64,000 nucleotides of DNA from Anaerohalosphaeraceae bacterium (GTDB lineage Bacteria; Planctomycetota; Phycisphaerae; Sedimentisphaerales; Anaerohalosphaeraceae): the NCBI GenBank assembly GCA_037479115.1, contig JBBFLK010000010.1, forward strand, positions 44,864 through 108,863, read 5' to 3'. This document shows, in pieces, positions 27,156 to 43,260 of the stretch (positions are counted from its first letter, which is position 1; each line of letters begins with the position of its first letter). Under the pieces are notes generated by a model. That model was not told where the DNA came from. It worked only from the letters and a program-made list of their open reading frames with translations, and did not search any database. The position numbers and the translations under genes were made by a program.

Positions 27156-27704
27156 TTATTGCTGCGATACGGACACTATAATATGACTGGCCTCTTTTCG
27201 AATCGGATGGGCGCGTCCGCGGTCTTTGGCCCGCCACGCCTTGGTCCCGATGCGCCGGCCCGCCGGATCCACCCTCGCTTCCGACACAACCAGATTCTCC
27301 ACATCCGCCTCCTGCTCATCCGCATTGGCAATCGCGCTCTGCAGCACTTTGCGAACCGCCTCTGCCGCCCGCTTGCGGGTGAACTGAAGGATATCCAGTG
27401 CTTCCTGCACCTCCCGGCCCTGAATCAGCTGGGTAACCAGATGCACCTTCCGAGGCGACATCGGAGCATAACGATACATCGCCCGCCACTGGGAGATATC
27501 CTGGACTTCCACGCCCAGCGCTTCCGCCAGCCGGCGAATATCATCCGAATTCGGTTTCGGCGTCAGAAGGCCCTTCCGCCAGTTTCGAAGCGCCCGTACG
27601 GCATCCTGTTCGCTGCGGCCTCCGCGGGCCAGATGTCCGGCCAGCTGCTGAAGCGTCATCTTCCGCTGACGGCATATCTGATTGAATTTTTTTACATTCA
27701 GCAT
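27156..27704 (-). CDS. rplV: 50S ribosomal protein L22 with N-terminal HTH-like extension
   Basis: Residues about 75-182 are canonical L22 (MYRYAPMSPRKVHLVTQLIQ, AEAVRKVLQSAIANADEQ, RAHPIRKEASHIIVSV). The first 72 or so residues are an added domain: MTLQQLAGHL, then ALRNWRKGLLTPKPNSDDIR and RLAEALGVEVQDI, which has the spacing of an XRE/Cro-type helix-turn-helix. The long start is supported by an AAGG box about 10 bases upstream and by the 49-bp gap to rpsS; starting at the L22 core would leave an odd 271-bp gap. L22 lines the exit tunnel. The extension could bind rRNA or mRNA; its function is unknown. Confidence 0.93.
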   Translation of the reverse strand: MLNVKKFNQICRQRKMTLQQLAGHLARGGRSEQDAVRALRNWRKGLLTPKPNSDDIRRLAEALGVEVQDISQWRAMYRYAPMSPRKVHLVTQLIQGREVQEALDILQFTRKRAAEAVRKVLQSAIANADEQEADVENLVVSEARVDPAGRRIGTKAWRAKDRGRAHPIRKEASHIIVSVSQQ

Positions 27705-27753
27705 AAGTTTGCAACCTTACTTGCTCGATGGTCCGTCCTGTCCGCTTCTTCCC

Positions 27754-28032
27754 TTATTTGGCCTCTTCTTTCTTGGCGCCGGAGTGGCCGCGGAACGTAC
27801 GGGTCATCGAAAATTCACCCAATTTATGCCCTACCATATCTTCCGTTACAAACACCTTGTGAAACATCTTGCCGTTGTGGACCAGAAAGGTATAGCCCAC
27901 AAATTCCGGAATGACCGTGCAGGAGCGGGCCCAGGTCTTGATGGGCTCCTTGCTGCCGGTTTCCATCTGCCGGCGAACCTTCAGATACAGCTTTTCGTCA
28001 ACATACGGCCCTTTTTTTCGCGAGCGTCCCAT
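27754..28032 (-). CDS. rpsS: 30S ribosomal protein S19
   Basis: The 92-residue product begins [19 protein letters not shown] and carries [40 protein letters not shown] and [15 protein letters not shown], all S19 signatures in the head of the small subunit. It lies between rplB and rplV as in the S10 operon. Confidence 0.97.
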   Translation of the reverse strand: MGRSRKKGPYVDEKLYLKVRRQMETGSKEPIKTWARSCTVIPEFVGYTFLVHNGKMFHKVFVTEDMVGHKLGEFSMTRTFRGHSGAKKEEAK

Positions 28033-28074
28033 TCAACTACCTCTTTGCTACCTGTTGCTCTTGCCTTATTCGGC

Positions 28075-28929
28075 CTACAGCACCAACTGAACACCCCGAT
28101 TGCTCTTGCGGCGTCGGATAATCCGGCGGCTGCTGACCTTGCGCGGGTTGCGCGTCTTGCCGCCCTTGGCCAGCACCCCGGTCGGCGAGCAGGGATGACG
28201 GCCGCCGTTGGCTCGGCCTTCGCCGCCGCCCAGCGGGTGGGCCACCGGGTTCATCGCCTTTCCGCGAACATGCGGGCGAATCCCTTTATGACGATTCCGT
28301 CCGGCCTTGCCGACCTTGACGTTCTGGTAATCCGAATTGCTCAGCTGCCCGATGGTCGCCCGGCATTCCTTGCGAACCATTCGCATCTCGCCGCTGGGCA
28401 GAACAATCGTCACCCAGTCGCCTTCCTTGGCCATTACACGGGCCACGCCGCCGGCCGTCCGAACCAGTTTGCCGCCCTGGCCGGCTTCCAGCTCAATATT
28501 GTGAATTTCCACGCCGACCGGCACAAACTCCAGCGGCATCGCATTGCCGATTTTCGGCTCCACCGAAGGTCCGCTTTCGACCGTCTGGCCCACCTGAATG
28601 CCCTGCGGGGCCAGAATATAGCGCTTCTCCCCGTCTTCGTACTGCACCAGCGAGATAAAGCAGTTTCGATTCGGATCATACTCAATCGTCAGGACCTTGG
28701 CGGGCATATTGTCCTTGTTCCGCTTGAAATCGATAATCCGGTAAATCCGGCGCCCGCCGCCCCCGCGGAACCGAACCGTTGTCTCGCCGGTATTGTTTCG
28801 GCCGCCGCTCTTTTTGATGCGAACGCATAAACTCTTTTCCGGACGAAACGCCGTCAATTCCTTCTTATAGTCAATCACCGAAGCATTCCGGCGTCCGGGA
28901 CTGGTCGGTTTATACACTCGAATGGCCAT
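28075..28929 (-). CDS. rplB: 50S ribosomal protein L2
   Basis: The 284-residue protein shows the OB and SH3-like halves of L2, the RIDFKRNK-type strand ([16 protein letters not shown]), [20 protein letters not shown] and the peptidyl-transferase-associated loop with [20 protein letters not shown], including the conserved His. The basic C-terminus is intact. Length and position between rplW and rpsS are standard. Confidence 0.97.
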   Translation of the reverse strand: MAIRVYKPTSPGRRNASVIDYKKELTAFRPEKSLCVRIKKSGGRNNTGETTVRFRGGGGRRIYRIIDFKRNKDNMPAKVLTIEYDPNRNCFISLVQYEDGEKRYILAPQGIQVGQTVESGPSVEPKIGNAMPLEFVPVGVEIHNIELEAGQGGKLVRTAGGVARVMAKEGDWVTIVLPSGEMRMVRKECRATIGQLSNSDYQNVKVGKAGRNRHKGIRPHVRGKAMNPVAHPLGGGEGRANGGRHPCSPTGVLAKGGKTRNPRKVSSRRIIRRRKSNRGVQLVL

Positions 28930-28949
28930 CGTGCATTCCCTTTATCTGG

Positions 28950-29228
28950 TTAATACAAATCAATCCGATACTCATCCTGCAGCACAACCCAGGCCTTCTT
29001 CCACGCCTTGGTATGAGTCAGAAAACGCCCGCGGCGCCGCGGTTTGCCCTTGACATGGGCCGTCCGCACATCCCGCACCTTCACATTGTAAATCTTCTCG
29101 ATCGCCTGGCGAATCTGAATCTTATTGGCCTTTGGGTTCACTTCAAACGCATACACATTCCGCGCATTGGCAAAATGCATGCTTTGTTCCGTAATAATCG
29201 GCCGAACGATAATGGCATATTCATTCAC
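28950..29228 (-). CDS. rplW: 50S ribosomal protein L23
   Basis: The 92-residue protein has IIVRPIITEQSMHFANARNV, FEVNPKANKIQIRQAIEKIY and VRDVRTAHVKGKPRRRGRFL, the L23 pattern near the tunnel exit that forms the docking site for trigger factor and SRP. It lies between rplD and rplB. Confidence 0.97.
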   Translation of the reverse strand: MNEYAIIVRPIITEQSMHFANARNVYAFEVNPKANKIQIRQAIEKIYNVKVRDVRTAHVKGKPRRRGRFLTHTKAWKKAWVVLQDEYRIDLY

Positions 29229-29240
29229 GGCTGTTCCCCG

Positions 29241-29873
29241 TTAATTCGTATGGGTCTGTCGGTTCACGACGGACAAAAACGCTTCTTTCGTAAACAGCAT
29301 TTTCTGTCGGTTGCAGATATCCCCGGCATTCAGGTCCGAAACCACCATCACATCCACTTTCGGGATATTGCGGGCGGACTTATAGAGATTCACATCCTGG
29401 CTGGGAATCGTCACCAGACAGCTTCGATCAATCTTCAGATTCTTCAGAACCCGTGCAAACTCTTTTGTTTTGGGTTCGGAAAACGCCAGCTCATCCACCA
29501 CAACCACCTGGCCGCTCTGGAGCTTGGCCAGAATCGCCGAATCCCGCGCCAGCTGGCGCTGCTTTTTGGGCATCCGCTGGCTGAAGTCCCGCGGCAGCTT
29601 CGCAAAGGCCACACCGCCGCCCCGACGCGAACAGGTGCGAATCGTACCCATTCGGGCATTTCCGGTACCCTTCTGCCGATACAGCTTCCGCGTGGACCCT
29701 TCCACACGACCGCGGTTTTTCGTCGCCGCCGTTCCCACACGCCGATTGGCATGATACATCACAATCGCCTGCTTCAGCAGGGCCGCTCGAACATGACCGC
29801 CCAGGACCTCTTCATTGACCTGAATACGGTCCACTTCCTGCCCTTCTCGATTGTACACTGCTACATCAATCAT
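29241..29873 (-). CDS. rplD: 50S ribosomal protein L4
   Basis: The 210-residue product shows the L4 core with the long tunnel loop (NRRVGTAATKNRGRVEGSTR, YRQKGTGNARMGTIRTCSRR) and the globular end with VVDELAFSEPKTKEFARVL and NIPKVDVMVVSDLNAGDIC. In E. coli L4 also represses the S10 operon through its leader, which is relevant to the structured leader upstream of rpsJ here. It lies 33 bp after rplC. Confidence 0.97.
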   Translation of the reverse strand: MIDVAVYNREGQEVDRIQVNEEVLGGHVRAALLKQAIVMYHANRRVGTAATKNRGRVEGSTRKLYRQKGTGNARMGTIRTCSRRGGGVAFAKLPRDFSQRMPKKQRQLARDSAILAKLQSGQVVVVDELAFSEPKTKEFARVLKNLKIDRSCLVTIPSQDVNLYKSARNIPKVDVMVVSDLNAGDICNRQKMLFTKEAFLSVVNRQTHTN

Positions 29874-29906
29874 TGCTCTTACCAGCCTTCCGTTCTGAAA
29901 GGGCTT

Positions 29907-30557
29907 TTACTTCTTTGTCTTTGCGGTTCGGATTTCCACATATCCGCCGGAAGGACCGGGGACCGCCCCCTTGACCGCCAGCAGATTGTTTTCCGAATCA
30001 ATCCAGACCAATTTATGATTGCGGCTGGTCACCCGGTCCATTCCCATATGACCGGCCATCCGCTTTCCTTTCTTGATATTTCCGCCGTGACCGCGGTCGC
30101 TTCCGTGGCCGCTCAGCGAGCCGGGCGAGCGGTGCTTGCGTTCCGTTCCGTGTGAGGCCGGCTGGCCGCCGAACCCATGCCGCTTCATGACACCGGCAAA
30201 CCCCTTGCCCTTGCTGATGCCGCTGACATCCACATACTGGACGCCCTCAAAAATCTTCACATCCAGCAAAGCCCCCGGCTTGTACTCCTCTTTCGGCTGC
30301 TCCGCCAGACGCCATTCGCGGATAAAACGCTTGACCGTCGCGCCCGCCTTGTCCGCATGTCCTTTTTGGGGCTTCTTGACTCGGGAGGGCTTGACATCAT
30401 CATACCCCAGCTGCAGAGCACAATAGCCGTCCTTCTCCGGGGTCTTTACCTGAAGAATCGTACAGGGACCGGCCTGGAGAACCGTCACCGGGGTCATCCG
30501 GCCCGCCTCATCATAAACCTGTGTCATTCCGACTTTTTTACCGAGCAACATCACCAT
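29907..30557 (-). CDS. rplC: 50S ribosomal protein L3
   Basis: The 216-residue protein opens LLGKKVGMTQVYDEAGRMTP and has the conserved loop reaching the peptidyl transferase centre (RHGFGGQPASHGTERKHRSP). The Gln of GGQPASHG is the usual methylation target in some bacteria. MAGHMGMDRVTSRNHKLVWI follows. Two in-frame ATGs two codons apart are possible starts; the upstream one has AAGGA at good spacing. It lies 49 bp after rpsJ. Confidence 0.97.
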   Translation of the reverse strand: MVMLLGKKVGMTQVYDEAGRMTPVTVLQAGPCTILQVKTPEKDGYCALQLGYDDVKPSRVKKPQKGHADKAGATVKRFIREWRLAEQPKEEYKPGALLDVKIFEGVQYVDVSGISKGKGFAGVMKRHGFGGQPASHGTERKHRSPGSLSGHGSDRGHGGNIKKGKRMAGHMGMDRVTSRNHKLVWIDSENNLLAVKGAVPGPSGGYVEIRTAKTKK

Positions 30558-30606
30558 GGTCGAAATCCTTGTTTGGGGTCGCTGTCCGCTCCTGCGGGTG
30601 CCCTCA

Positions 30607-30921
30607 TCAGGCCTTTATCTTAACAAAAACGCCCGCAGGAACCACAAGCCGGTTGAGGGCTTCGACCGTGCGGGCATTGGCATCATAAATATCAATCAGA
30701 CGCTTATGGGTGCGCATCTCAAACTGTTCCCGGGATTTCTTATCCACATGCGGGCTGCGAAGCACTGTGTACCGCTCAATCCGGGTCGGCAGCGGAATCG
30801 GTCCGCTCACCAGTGCATTGGTGCGGCGGGCCTGTTCGACGATTTCCTTGGCGGAACTGTCCAACGCCCGATGGTCATAGGCCTCCATCCGGATACGAAT
30901 TCGTTCGGTTTCGCTTGCCAT
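30607..30921 (-). CDS. rpsJ: 30S ribosomal protein S10 (first gene of S10 segment)
   Basis: The 104-residue protein shows [40 protein letters not shown] and [20 protein letters not shown], the S10/NusE pattern; S10 also takes part in NusB-dependent antitermination. It is the first gene after a 372-bp gap that carries a promoter, a structured leader and a terminator-like hairpin, so this operon segment is likely controlled independently of fusA. Confidence 0.97.
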   Translation of the reverse strand: MASETERIRIRMEAYDHRALDSSAKEIVEQARRTNALVSGPIPLPTRIERYTVLRSPHVDKKSREQFEMRTHKRLIDIYDANARTVEALNRLVVPAGVFVKIKA

Positions 30922-31262
30922 GACTGTCCCTTACTCTTTGTCTACCTCTTTTGTCTTTATTATGGAAAGCGGAACAAATTAACCGCTTTTGTCTTATAAG
31001 ACAAGAAAATTTTCGACAAAAAACGGATTTTTCACTTATCAATCCGCTTTTTGACCTTTTTCAGGCAGGAAAGGCACTCGTTAGGGCCTCCCTTATGAGC
31101 GGTCGCCTTCTTTCAGACGCCATCGAACAGGTTTTCGCCAAATCCCTTGCCTGTTCGGATTGCCCTTTCGGGCTTTCTACCGTCCATGCACTTGTTTTCT
31201 CGACATGGCGGCTCCAACTCGATACGCAAAGAAGTCCATTCTCTGCTCGCTAAGCCGCAAAA
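30922..31262 (-). promoter_or_regulatory. Structured 5' leader of the S10 operon
   Basis: If transcription starts from the promoter ending at 31269, about 340 nt of untranslated RNA precede rpsJ. On the minus strand the RNA can form a long-range GCGGCU/AGCCGC stem (31253-31258 with 31208-31213), a GCCC-GAAA-GGGC tetraloop hairpin (31072+100 region, 31172-31183), and an 8-bp CGAACAGG/CCUGUUCG stem (31150-31157 with 31124-31131). A terminator-like hairpin (31018-31052) and an AAGCGG/CCGCUU hairpin just before the gene follow. A 16-base perfect palindrome (TTGTCTTATAAGACAA) lies near 30990-31005. No coding potential is seen. The pattern suggests an attenuation-type ribosomal protein leader, but it matches no class recognised here. 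Confidence 0.55.
31018..31052 (-). terminator. Intrinsic terminator/attenuator hairpin in the S10 leader
   Basis: The minus-strand RNA pairs AAAAAGCGGAUU with AAUCCGUUUUUU (12 pairs, one G-U) around an 11-nt loop, and the descending arm supplies a U run. It could terminate fusA read-through or act as the switchable attenuator of the S10 leader. A second CCGCUUU about 50-80 nt downstream could compete for the same AAAGCGG arm. Confidence 0.65.
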
Positions 31263-31268
31263 ACAACC

Positions 31269-31297
31269 TATATAACTTTCTTACAAAAATCTGTCAA
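31269..31297 (-). promoter_or_regulatory. Promoter for the S10 operon, overlapping the fusA stop codon
   Basis: The minus strand reads TTGACA (31292-31297), a 17-base spacer, then TATATA (31269-31274). The -35 hexamer includes the TGA stop codon of fusA (TATTGACA: the last Tyr codon, then the stop). It is a near-perfect housekeeping promoter and would start RNA near 31262. Confidence 0.8.
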
Positions 31298-33375
31298 TAT
31301 CCTAAAAGAATTTTTTCTGAAATTTGTTCCGGCACCCGCTCGTAGGTCAGCGGTTCCATCGTAAAGCTTCCCCGACCGGCCGTCGCCCCGCGAAGCTCCC
31401 CCGAATAGCCGAACATCTCCGCCAGCGGCACGCGGGCATCAATCACCCGGGTCGTCCCGTGCAGTTCCGTATGGGTAATCACCCCGCGACGGGATATCAG
31501 ATTGCCCTGAACGGCCCCAAAATATTGGTCCGGTATAATAATCTGCACCCGCATAATGGGCTCGAGCAGAATCGGCTGGGCCTTTGAGAGGGCGTCCCGA
31601 ATCGCCAGCACGCCGGCCTGTTCAAATGCTAAATCAGAGGAATCCACTGTATGATACGAGCCGTCCAGAAGCGTAACCTTAATCCCTACAACAGGATAGC
31701 CAGCCAGCGGTCCGCTTCCCAACCCTTCCCGAACCCCGTTTTCCACAGACGGAATATACTCTTTGGGAACCGTTCCGCCGATAATGGCATTGACAAAGAC
31801 ATTCTCCCGACACAACACACCGTTTTCATCCAGATTGGGCTCCGCCCGAATAATCACATGGCCGTACTGACCGCGCCCGCCCGTTTGTTTAACGAATTTG
31901 CCTTCTCCTTCGGCCGATACGCTGATGGTCTCTTTATAGGCCACACGCGGCTTGCCAACCCGTACATCCACGCCCAAATCCCGGATTAATTTATGCTGGA
32001 GAATCTCCAGATGCAGCTCGCCCATCCCGCTGATGAGGGTCTGGCCGGTCTCTTCATCGTAGGTATGGTCAAAGGTCGGGTCTTCACGCCGCAGAATCCG
32101 AAGGGCCTCGCCGAGCTTGGTTCGGTCCGCCGCCGACTTCGGCTCAATCGACATACTAATCACCGTTTCCGGAAAACGGATGCTTTCCAGCTGCACCGGA
32201 TAATGCGTATCCGTCAGCGTATCCCCCGTCAGTGTCTCTTTGAGCCCCACAACCGCCACAATCTCGCCGGCCCGCGCTTCCTCCAGCAGAAACCGCTCAT
32301 TGGCGTGCATCTCAAAAATCCGCGTAATATTCTCTTTGCGGTTTCGGTTGGTATTCAGAACCCGGCTGCCTTTACGGAGTGTGCCCTGATAAATCCGCAG
32401 AAAATACAAATCTCCGTGCTTGTCCGCCGTAATCTTAAACGCCAGCGCCACGAACGGCTTTTTCTCATCCGGAACAATTTCGACTTTTTGCTCCAGCTTT
32501 TCGCCACGAAACGCAATCGCCGGCGGACGGTCCAGCGGCGAAGGCAGGAAATCGCACACGGCATTCAGCAGGCGCCGAATTCCCATATTCCGCAGCGCCG
32601 CCCCAACCAGCACCGGATGCAGTTTCCCCTCCACGGTGCCCTTTCGAATCGCCCGATACAGCCACTCCGCCGAGACCGGACGGTCATGCAGATACGCATC
32701 CAGCAGTTCTTCATCAAATTCCGCCGCCGCCTCAATCAAATCATGCCGTGCCACCTGCGCATGGTCTTTCAGCGAATCCGGAATCGGCTCCTCGCGCCAG
32801 TCCGCCCCCACCTCCAGCTTGTCGTAATAGAACGCCTTCTCTTCAATCAAATCCACCAGTCCGACAAATTCACTTTCCGCCCCAATCGGAATCTGAATCG
32901 GAACCGGATGGGCCTGCAGCTTCTCCCGGATGCTGGCCACACACATATCAAAATCAGCCCCGATTTTGTCCATCTTATTAACAAAACACAAACAGGGCAG
33001 ACCGTATTTTTTCCCCTGCCGCCAGACCGTCTCGCTCTGCGCCTGAACCCCCTCGGAGGCATCAAAAACAGCGACCGCCCCATCCAGTACCCGCAAAGAC
33101 CGCTCGACTTCCGCCGTAAAATCCACGTGACCCGGTGTATCAATCAGATTGATGATATGTCCGTTCCAGAAACATTTGGTGGCCGCCGAGGTAATGGTAA
33201 TACCCCGCTTCTGCTCCTCCTCCAGATAATCCATCACGGCGGTACCTTCGTGGACCTCGCCGATTTTATAGGTCTTTCCGGAAAAATACAAAATCCGCTC
33301 ACTGACGGTCGTCTTGCCCGCGTCAATGTGCGCCATAATTCCGATATTTCTCAGTTTTCTCAGTCGTTCACTCAT
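31294..33375 (-). CDS. fusA: Elongation factor G
   Basis: The 693-residue GTPase opens with G1 AHIDAGKTT. Switch I is the normal RGITITSAATKCFW, followed by DTPGHVDF and NKMDKIGAD. Domain IV tip residues (GGRGQYGHVIIRAEP) and the C-terminal VPLAEMFGYSGELRGATAGR are intact. It drives tRNA-mRNA translocation. It lies after rpsG but is separated by a strong terminator hairpin, and unlike many str operons it is not followed by tuf. Its last codons overlap the S10 promoter. Confidence 0.98.
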   Translation of the reverse strand: MSERLRKLRNIGIMAHIDAGKTTVSERILYFSGKTYKIGEVHEGTAVMDYLEEEQKRGITITSAATKCFWNGHIINLIDTPGHVDFTAEVERSLRVLDGAVAVFDASEGVQAQSETVWRQGKKYGLPCLCFVNKMDKIGADFDMCVASIREKLQAHPVPIQIPIGAESEFVGLVDLIEEKAFYYDKLEVGADWREEPIPDSLKDHAQVARHDLIEAAAEFDEELLDAYLHDRPVSAEWLYRAIRKGTVEGKLHPVLVGAALRNMGIRRLLNAVCDFLPSPLDRPPAIAFRGEKLEQKVEIVPDEKKPFVALAFKITADKHGDLYFLRIYQGTLRKGSRVLNTNRNRKENITRIFEMHANERFLLEEARAGEIVAVVGLKETLTGDTLTDTHYPVQLESIRFPETVISMSIEPKSAADRTKLGEALRILRREDPTFDHTYDEETGQTLISGMGELHLEILQHKLIRDLGVDVRVGKPRVAYKETISVSAEGEGKFVKQTGGRGQYGHVIIRAEPNLDENGVLCRENVFVNAIIGGTVPKEYIPSVENGVREGLGSGPLAGYPVVGIKVTLLDGSYHTVDSSDLAFEQAGVLAIRDALSKAQPILLEPIMRVQIIIPDQYFGAVQGNLISRRGVITHTELHGTTRVIDARVPLAEMFGYSGELRGATAGRGSFTMEPLTYERVPEQISEKILLGY

Positions 33376-33430
33376 CGTGGAAGAAATTCCTTATTTCGGA
33401 TAGTTTCGAATGTCTATCCTGTTTTCGAAT

Positions 33431-33473
33431 AAAAAAACTGCCACGGTTTTTTCAGGTCAAAAACCGTGGCAGT
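33431..33473 (-). terminator. Rho-independent terminator between rpsG and fusA
   Basis: The minus-strand RNA forms a 14-15-bp stem ACUGCCACGGUUUU/AAAACCGUGGCAGU around a short loop and then seven U. It begins 14 bases after the rpsG stop codon. This is one of the strongest hairpins in the window. Only 55 bases remain between it and the fusA start, and no convincing promoter was found there. Confidence 0.88.
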
Positions 33474-33486
33474 CTGACAGCTGCAA

Positions 33487-33963
33487 TTACCAGGCAAAGT
33501 GAGCAAAGGCCTTGTTGGCTTCCGCCATTCGATGCACGTTCTCGCGGGTTGTAATGGCGGTTCCTTCCTTCTTATAGGCATCCATCAGTTCCGAAGCCAG
33601 GCGGATATGCATCGGCTTTCCGCCCTTGCCGCGGGCCGCCGCAATAATCCAGCGGAAGGCCAGCGACTGCTGCCGGGCCGGGCGCACCTGCATGGGCACC
33701 TGGTAGCTGGCGCCGCCGACTCGCTTGCTGCGCACCTCCAAGAGAGGCTTGACGTTCTCCACGGCCGTTTCAAACACTTCCAGCGGCGGAACATCCGGCA
33801 TTTTCTCCTGGATAATCTTCATCGCCTCATAGAAAACCTTGCTGGCCTTGCTCTTTTTGCCGTCCCACATCAGGCAGTTGATGAATTTGGAGACGGTCTT
33901 GCTATGATAAACCGGATCCGGCTTTAACATTTCGTAGGAAGCTGTAAACTTTTTTGTTGCCAT
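33487..33963 (-). CDS. rpsG: 30S ribosomal protein S7
   Basis: The 158-residue protein has [40 protein letters not shown] and [20 protein letters not shown], then the C-terminal [18 protein letters not shown]; these are S7 signatures at the head and E site. It follows rpsL by 55 bp and ends just before a strong terminator. Confidence 0.97.
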   Translation of the reverse strand: MATKKFTASYEMLKPDPVYHSKTVSKFINCLMWDGKKSKASKVFYEAMKIIQEKMPDVPPLEVFETAVENVKPLLEVRSKRVGGASYQVPMQVRPARQQSLAFRWIIAAARGKGGKPMHIRLASELMDAYKKEGTAITTRENVHRMAEANKAFAHFAW

Positions 33964-34018
33964 ACATTCACCTTTGCTCTTGTCTTACTGGCCCAAACCG
34001 TTTCCCAAAGCCGGCTCC

Positions 34019-34384
34019 TTAGGCCTTCTTGGCTCCGTACTTGCTGCGTCCCTGCTTGCGTCCGGCCACGCCGGCGGCATCCAGAACGCCGCGAATGATA
34101 TGATAACGCACACCGGGCAGGTCGCGAACACGGCCGCCGCGAATCAGCACCGTGCTGTGTTCCTGCAGGTTGTGGTCGATGCCCGGAATATACGCGGTCA
34201 CCTCTTTGCCGTTGGTCAGACGCACACGGGCTATCTTTCGCAGAGCCGAGTTCGGCTTCTTGGGCGTCTGGGTTCGAACAATCAGACAAACCCCCCGCTT
34301 CTGCGGGCTGCCGCTGATATCCGAGATTCGCTTCTTGCCTTTTTTCTTCCGGCCTTGTCGTACCAACTGATTAATTGTAGGCAT
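34019..34384 (-). CDS. rpsL: 30S ribosomal protein S12
   Basis: The 121-residue protein has the S12 pattern [40 protein letters not shown] and [13 protein letters not shown]12 monitors codon-anticodon pairing. The first streptomycin-relevant lysine (TPKKPN) is kept, but the second (E. coli K88, usually GRVKDLPG) is Arg here, at residue 87. It lies 31 bp after rpoC, joining the rpoBC and str segments. Confidence 0.97.
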   Translation of the reverse strand: MPTINQLVRQGRKKKGKKRISDISGSPQKRGVCLIVRTQTPKKPNSALRKIARVRLTNGKEVTAYIPGIDHNLQEHSTVLIRGGRVRDLPGVRYHIIRGVLDAAGVAGRKQGRSKYGAKKA

Positions 34385-34415
34385 TGTAACTCCAAATCCA
34401 ATCGTTTCCTGCGTT

Positions 34416-38684
<4,269 letters not shown>

Positions 38685-38748
38685 AATAGGACCCGCTCCG
38701 TTTTCTATCCTGTTTCCTGTTTGTTATCGCACCCAGCCTCAACCCCGC

Positions 38749-42504
<3,756 letters not shown>

Positions 42505-42624
42505 TCGACCTTATCTCCCTTTGGATCCGCTCAATCCGCTTTGGGCTGTCAGCTGGTTGATTTCAAGATGCCGCTTTCCAGTTCACCCGGGCCGCCCAGA
42601 CTCTCCCGGCGCAAAAACCAGCAG

Positions 42625-42665
42625 CAGGTTCGACCCTCCGGCCCACGCCGGATTCGTCGAACCTG
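42625..42665 (-). promoter_or_regulatory. Attenuator-like nested hairpin between rplL and rpoB
   Basis: A perfect 10-bp stem (CAGGUUCGAC/GUCGAACCUG) encloses an inner CCGGC/GCCGG stem, and the RNA then runs CUGCUGG followed by five U. The 225-bp rplL-rpoB spacer also holds a GCCGAC-GT-GTCGGC palindrome near 42708-42721. In E. coli this spacer contains a partial terminator and an RNase III site that set the ratio of ribosomal proteins to polymerase; a similar role is inferred here. Confidence 0.65.
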
Positions 42666-42729
42666 TCTGCAATCGTCTGTTCTCGATGAATCGTCGAAAA
42701 CGTTTCCGCCGACACGTCGGCAAACTTCC

Positions 42730-43137
42730 TTACTGAATTTCCACAACCGCACCGGCCGCTTCGAGCTGCTTGCGGGCCGCTTCGGCTTCTTCCTTGCTCA
42801 CATTTTCCTTCACCGGCTTCGGTACACCGTCCACCAAGTCCTTGGCTTCCTTCAGGCCCAGCCCCGTCAGGGCGCGCACTTCCTTGATGACCTGAATCTT
42901 CTGGTCGCCGAACGACTTTAAGATTACGGTAAAGCTGGTCTTTTCCGCCGGGGCGGCCGCCGCCGCTCCGCCGCCTGCCGCCGCAGGACCGGCCACCATC
43001 ACCGCACCGCCGGCGGCCGGTTCAATTCCGTGAACCTCTTTCAGATAATCCGCCAATTCCTTCGCCTGCAGCAGCGTCAGGCCGACAATCTTATCCCCCA
43101 GTTCCTTGATTTCCTGGCTGAATGTTCTCTCTGACAT
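42730..43137 (-). CDS. rplL: 50S ribosomal protein L7/L12
   Basis: The 135-residue protein has the N-terminal dimerisation helices, an Ala/Gly-rich hinge at about 40-65 and the C-terminal factor-binding domain with [39 protein letters not shown] and [20 protein letters not shown]. It recruits translation GTPases to the stalk. The 123-bp gap to rplJ is GC-rich with several short inverted repeats. Confidence 0.97.
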   Translation of the reverse strand: MSERTFSQEIKELGDKIVGLTLLQAKELADYLKEVHGIEPAAGGAVMVAGPAAAGGGAAAAAPAEKTSFTVILKSFGDQKIQVIKEVRALTGLGLKEAKDLVDGVPKPVKENVSKEEAEAARKQLEAAGAVVEIQ

Positions 43138-43260
43138 CGTTTCAAACTCCTGTATTTCCAGCGGCCTCCGGTAGCGGGACTCCGCCGTCCCATTTAACCC
43201 GCCTGGCGGGACAACCGGCCGGCCAAACCTTCATTGATTTCGCACATTTACAAACGGCTG

